A DNA stretch of 7,801 nt. Origin: Mycobacterium sp. Lineage in GTDB: Bacteria; Actinomycetota; Actinomycetes; Mycobacteriales; Mycobacteriaceae. The stretch's first letter is position 1. Each line of letters starts with the position of its first letter. The translations under genes and the position numbers were made by a program. The stretch spans positions 1-7,801 of the forward strand of contig JAQSXQ010000243.1 in the NCBI GenBank assembly GCA_029256565.1, read 5' to 3'. Under the pieces are notes generated by a model, which did no database searches, was not told the origin of the DNA, and saw nothing but the letters and a program-made list of their open reading frames with translations. Positions 6,511 to 7,801 of this stretch are shown one piece after another.

Positions 6511-6744
6511 TCAGCACCACGGTGGCGCGTACATCGTTCCGCACAGATCGCGGGCACGCGGATCGATCGACTGGTGCAACGCGATTTCGACCTCGGCGGC
6601 CGGGGCCGGCTCGGTCGCGACGATCGGCACGTACGCCACCTCGGGTGTCCGAGTGGAGTGGTGCCAGAAGATGCCACCGAAGAACCCGAGGGTAACCAGA
6701 GTCGCCACAGCAAGCTTCCATACCATTCGTCGGATTCTACGCAC
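6511..6744 (-). CDS. Small single-pass membrane protein with C-terminal cysteine pair
   Basis: This 77-residue protein is not assigned to a family. A basic start (MRRIRRMVWK) is followed by one hydrophobic segment (about 8-26, LAVATLVTLGFFGGIFW), then a proline/alanine/glutamate-rich stretch (TEPAPAAEVEI). It ends LCGTMYAPPWC, with its only two cysteines at 68 and 77. The charge pattern predicts N-in/C-out topology or an uncleaved secretion anchor, which would put both cysteines outside where they could form a disulfide or bind metal. The start is uncertain: GTG at 6744 gives 77 residues, ATG at 6726 gives 71, and neither has a clear ribosome site. The deaminase gene follows after 24 bp, so they are probably co-transcribed. 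It is probably a real gene, since its composition changes from basic to hydrophobic to polar as expected for a membrane protein. Confidence 0.7.
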   Translation of the reverse strand: MRRIRRMVWKLAVATLVTLGFFGGIFWHHSTRTPEVAYVPIVATEPAPAAEVEIALHQSIDPRARDLCGTMYAPPWC

Positions 6745-6913
6745 GCGTCAACGACGCTGTGTGCAGAAACGTCGATACCTGTTGAACCAGGGTATTGAGC
6801 TTATCGAGCAGTGCTCTACGTCTGCCGATGCTCCGGTCCATGCGAGTGTGGTTTGCGCTTCGAACGTTGCTGAATCTGCACGGCCGGGAACGCCTAGCGT
6901 GTTGGTTTGCTAC
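6745..6913 (-). other. Intergenic region between the TPR gene and the small membrane-protein operon
   Basis: These 169 bases are visibly less GC-rich than the flanking genes and carry no plausible ORF. They should contain the end of the TPR transcript and the promoter of the 6744-4689 unit. The short palindrome GAGCA-G-TGCTC at 6806-6816 is the only symmetry noted. TAAGCT on the minus strand (about 6804-6799) fits a loose TANNNT -10 pattern, without a convincing -35. No T-tract terminator is seen. Confidence 0.35.
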
Positions 6914-7801
6914 CTAGGCGCAGCAGTCGGGCCCGCCGGCGTCCAGCCGGCACGCGCAGGAGGCCTCGATCGGCACGTCTGCCCTGGCTCGCGCGAACTG
7001 CAGCTGGCGACCGATGATCGTCGCCTCGTCGTCGCGGCCGAGCCGGGTGAGGCACTCGTGGTAGCCGTGCAGACTCCACACGTTGCCGGGATGCTGGCAC
7101 GAGCGACTCAGCGTCGGGTCGAGACCGAGGTCTGCGGCGTAGACCGCCGCAGCCTCCTCGACGCGACCCTGCTCGAGGAGCAGCGCACCGTAGGCGTGTC
7201 GGGTGGGCTGCATCCATCCCCACGGCTCGTCGTAGGGCAGCCCGTCGTCGAGGGCGATGGCCTGCCGTAGCGATTCGAAGGCCTCCTCGAAACGCCCTTC
7301 GCGATAGGCGATCTCGCCGTCGAGCATCGCCCGCCCGATCGCAAGGATGTCGCGGCCGGTGTTGTTGAACAGGTAGCGACTCTCGGGGATCGCGGCGTAG
7401 GCGGCCTCGAACGCGTCGCGTTCGGCGTGAGCCTCGGACAGCCGACCGGTCGCGGCGTAGGCGACGCCCCGGCCGTAGTGCACCGTGGCGGCCGTCGTGC
7501 AGTACAGCAGCGGGTCGTCGGGCAGCGGCTCGGCGATCAGCTCGTCCCAGCGCCCGAACCGCACCAGCACGTGAACGCGCAGCGGCACGAACGCCTCCAG
7601 CCAGTCGGCCATCGGAGGCGATTCGATCGCCAAGAGCTCGGGCGTCAACTGCCCTGCCAGTTCGCCCGCGGCCTGCAGCGCGACCTCCGACTGCCCCTCG
7701 AACATCGCGGAGTAGACGATGAAGTGCAGGTCGTGCGCCCGGTAGAGGGAGTAGAAGTTCACCGGCCCCGCCCGCTCCACGAACCGGTGATCCGCGCGCA
7801 C
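6914..7801 (-). CDS. TPR-repeat protein with cysteine-rich C-terminal tail (5' part lies right of the window)
   Basis: The reading frame is open to the window edge, so only the last 295-296 residues are visible and the true start lies outside. The sequence is helical and TPR-like. The clearest repeats are about 102-135 (VHYGRGVAYAATGRLSEA), 156-187 (GEIAYREGRFEEAFESLRQA), 199-232 (HAYGALLLEQGRVEEAAAVY) and about 240-270. RAHDLHFIVYSAMFEGQ at 21-37 recalls a group of large bacterial TPR proteins of around 500 or more residues. TPR arrays hold protein partners, but which partners cannot be told here. The C-terminus is odd: IEASCACRLDAGGPDCCA carries four cysteines (CxC and CC) in its last 14 residues, which could bind metal or form disulfides. 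No signal peptide or membrane segment is seen in this part. The stop is TAG, unlike the TGA stops seen for the other complete genes. Confidence 0.85.
   Translation of the reverse strand: MRADHRFVERAGPVNFYSLYRAHDLHFIVYSAMFEGQSEVALQAAGELAGQLTPELLAIESPPMADWLEAFVPLRVHVLVRFGRWDELIAEPLPDDPLLYCTTAATVHYGRGVAYAATGRLSEAHAERDAFEAAYAAIPESRYLFNNTGRDILAIGRAMLDGEIAYREGRFEEAFESLRQAIALDDGLPYDEPWGWMQPTRHAYGALLLEQGRVEEAAAVYAADLGLDPTLSRSCQHPGNVWSLHGYHECLTRLGRDDEATIIGRQLQFARARADVPIEASCACRLDAGGPDCCA

Noticed and set aside
6487..6721. Alternative minus-strand frames overlapping the small membrane protein
   Set aside because: They are Arg/Ser-rich without a hydrophobic segment or motif; only the 6744-6511 frame gives a coherent membrane-protein profile.

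Overview
The window is high-GC actinobacterial DNA and almost certainly comes from a mycobacterium. The strongest taxonomic marker is at the left edge: the N-terminal third of an antigen 85 mycolyltransferase, closest by eye to the 85C form, a family restricted to mycolic-acid-making Actinobacteria. Nearly all genes lie on the minus strand, so the window reads right to left in transcription order.

From right to left the minus strand holds: the C-terminal part of a TPR protein with a cysteine-rich tail; a 169-bp spacer; a small single-pass membrane protein ending in a CxxxxxxxxC tail; a CMP/dCMP-type zinc deaminase; and an intracellular GH13 alpha-amylase-family enzyme whose ATG overlaps the deaminase stop by 8 bp. 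The last three look like one transcription unit. Converging on it from the plus strand is a DUF1810 gene that has lost its C-terminal end; its probable ancestral stop lies 1 bp from the GH13 stop.

The most interesting part is the two-gene unit at 662-4239. A 726-residue membrane receptor cyclase (extracytoplasmic sensor, HAMP, class III cyclase domain) overlaps by 4 bp (GTGA) a 466-residue MscS-superfamily channel with a C-terminal cyclic-nucleotide-binding-like domain. This organisation suggests a sense-signal-channel circuit and recalls the M. tuberculosis pair Rv2435c/Rv2434c (from memory). Both halves look degenerate at the residues that should handle the second messenger. The cyclase has Asn for its second metal Asp and Arg for its purine-selecting Lys. 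The channel's nucleotide pocket has Gln for the ribose-binding Glu and no Arg at the phosphate-binding position. If the alignments hold, the pair either uses an unusual ligand or works by direct contact instead of ordinary cAMP.

Two clean inverted repeats lie in non-coding DNA: an 8-bp-arm repeat between the divergent cyclase and DUF1810 starts, and a 7-bp-arm repeat in the leader of the antigen 85 gene. No RNA genes, CRISPR arrays, insertion sequences or prophage signatures were seen. No stretch longer than about 240 bases is without a gene.
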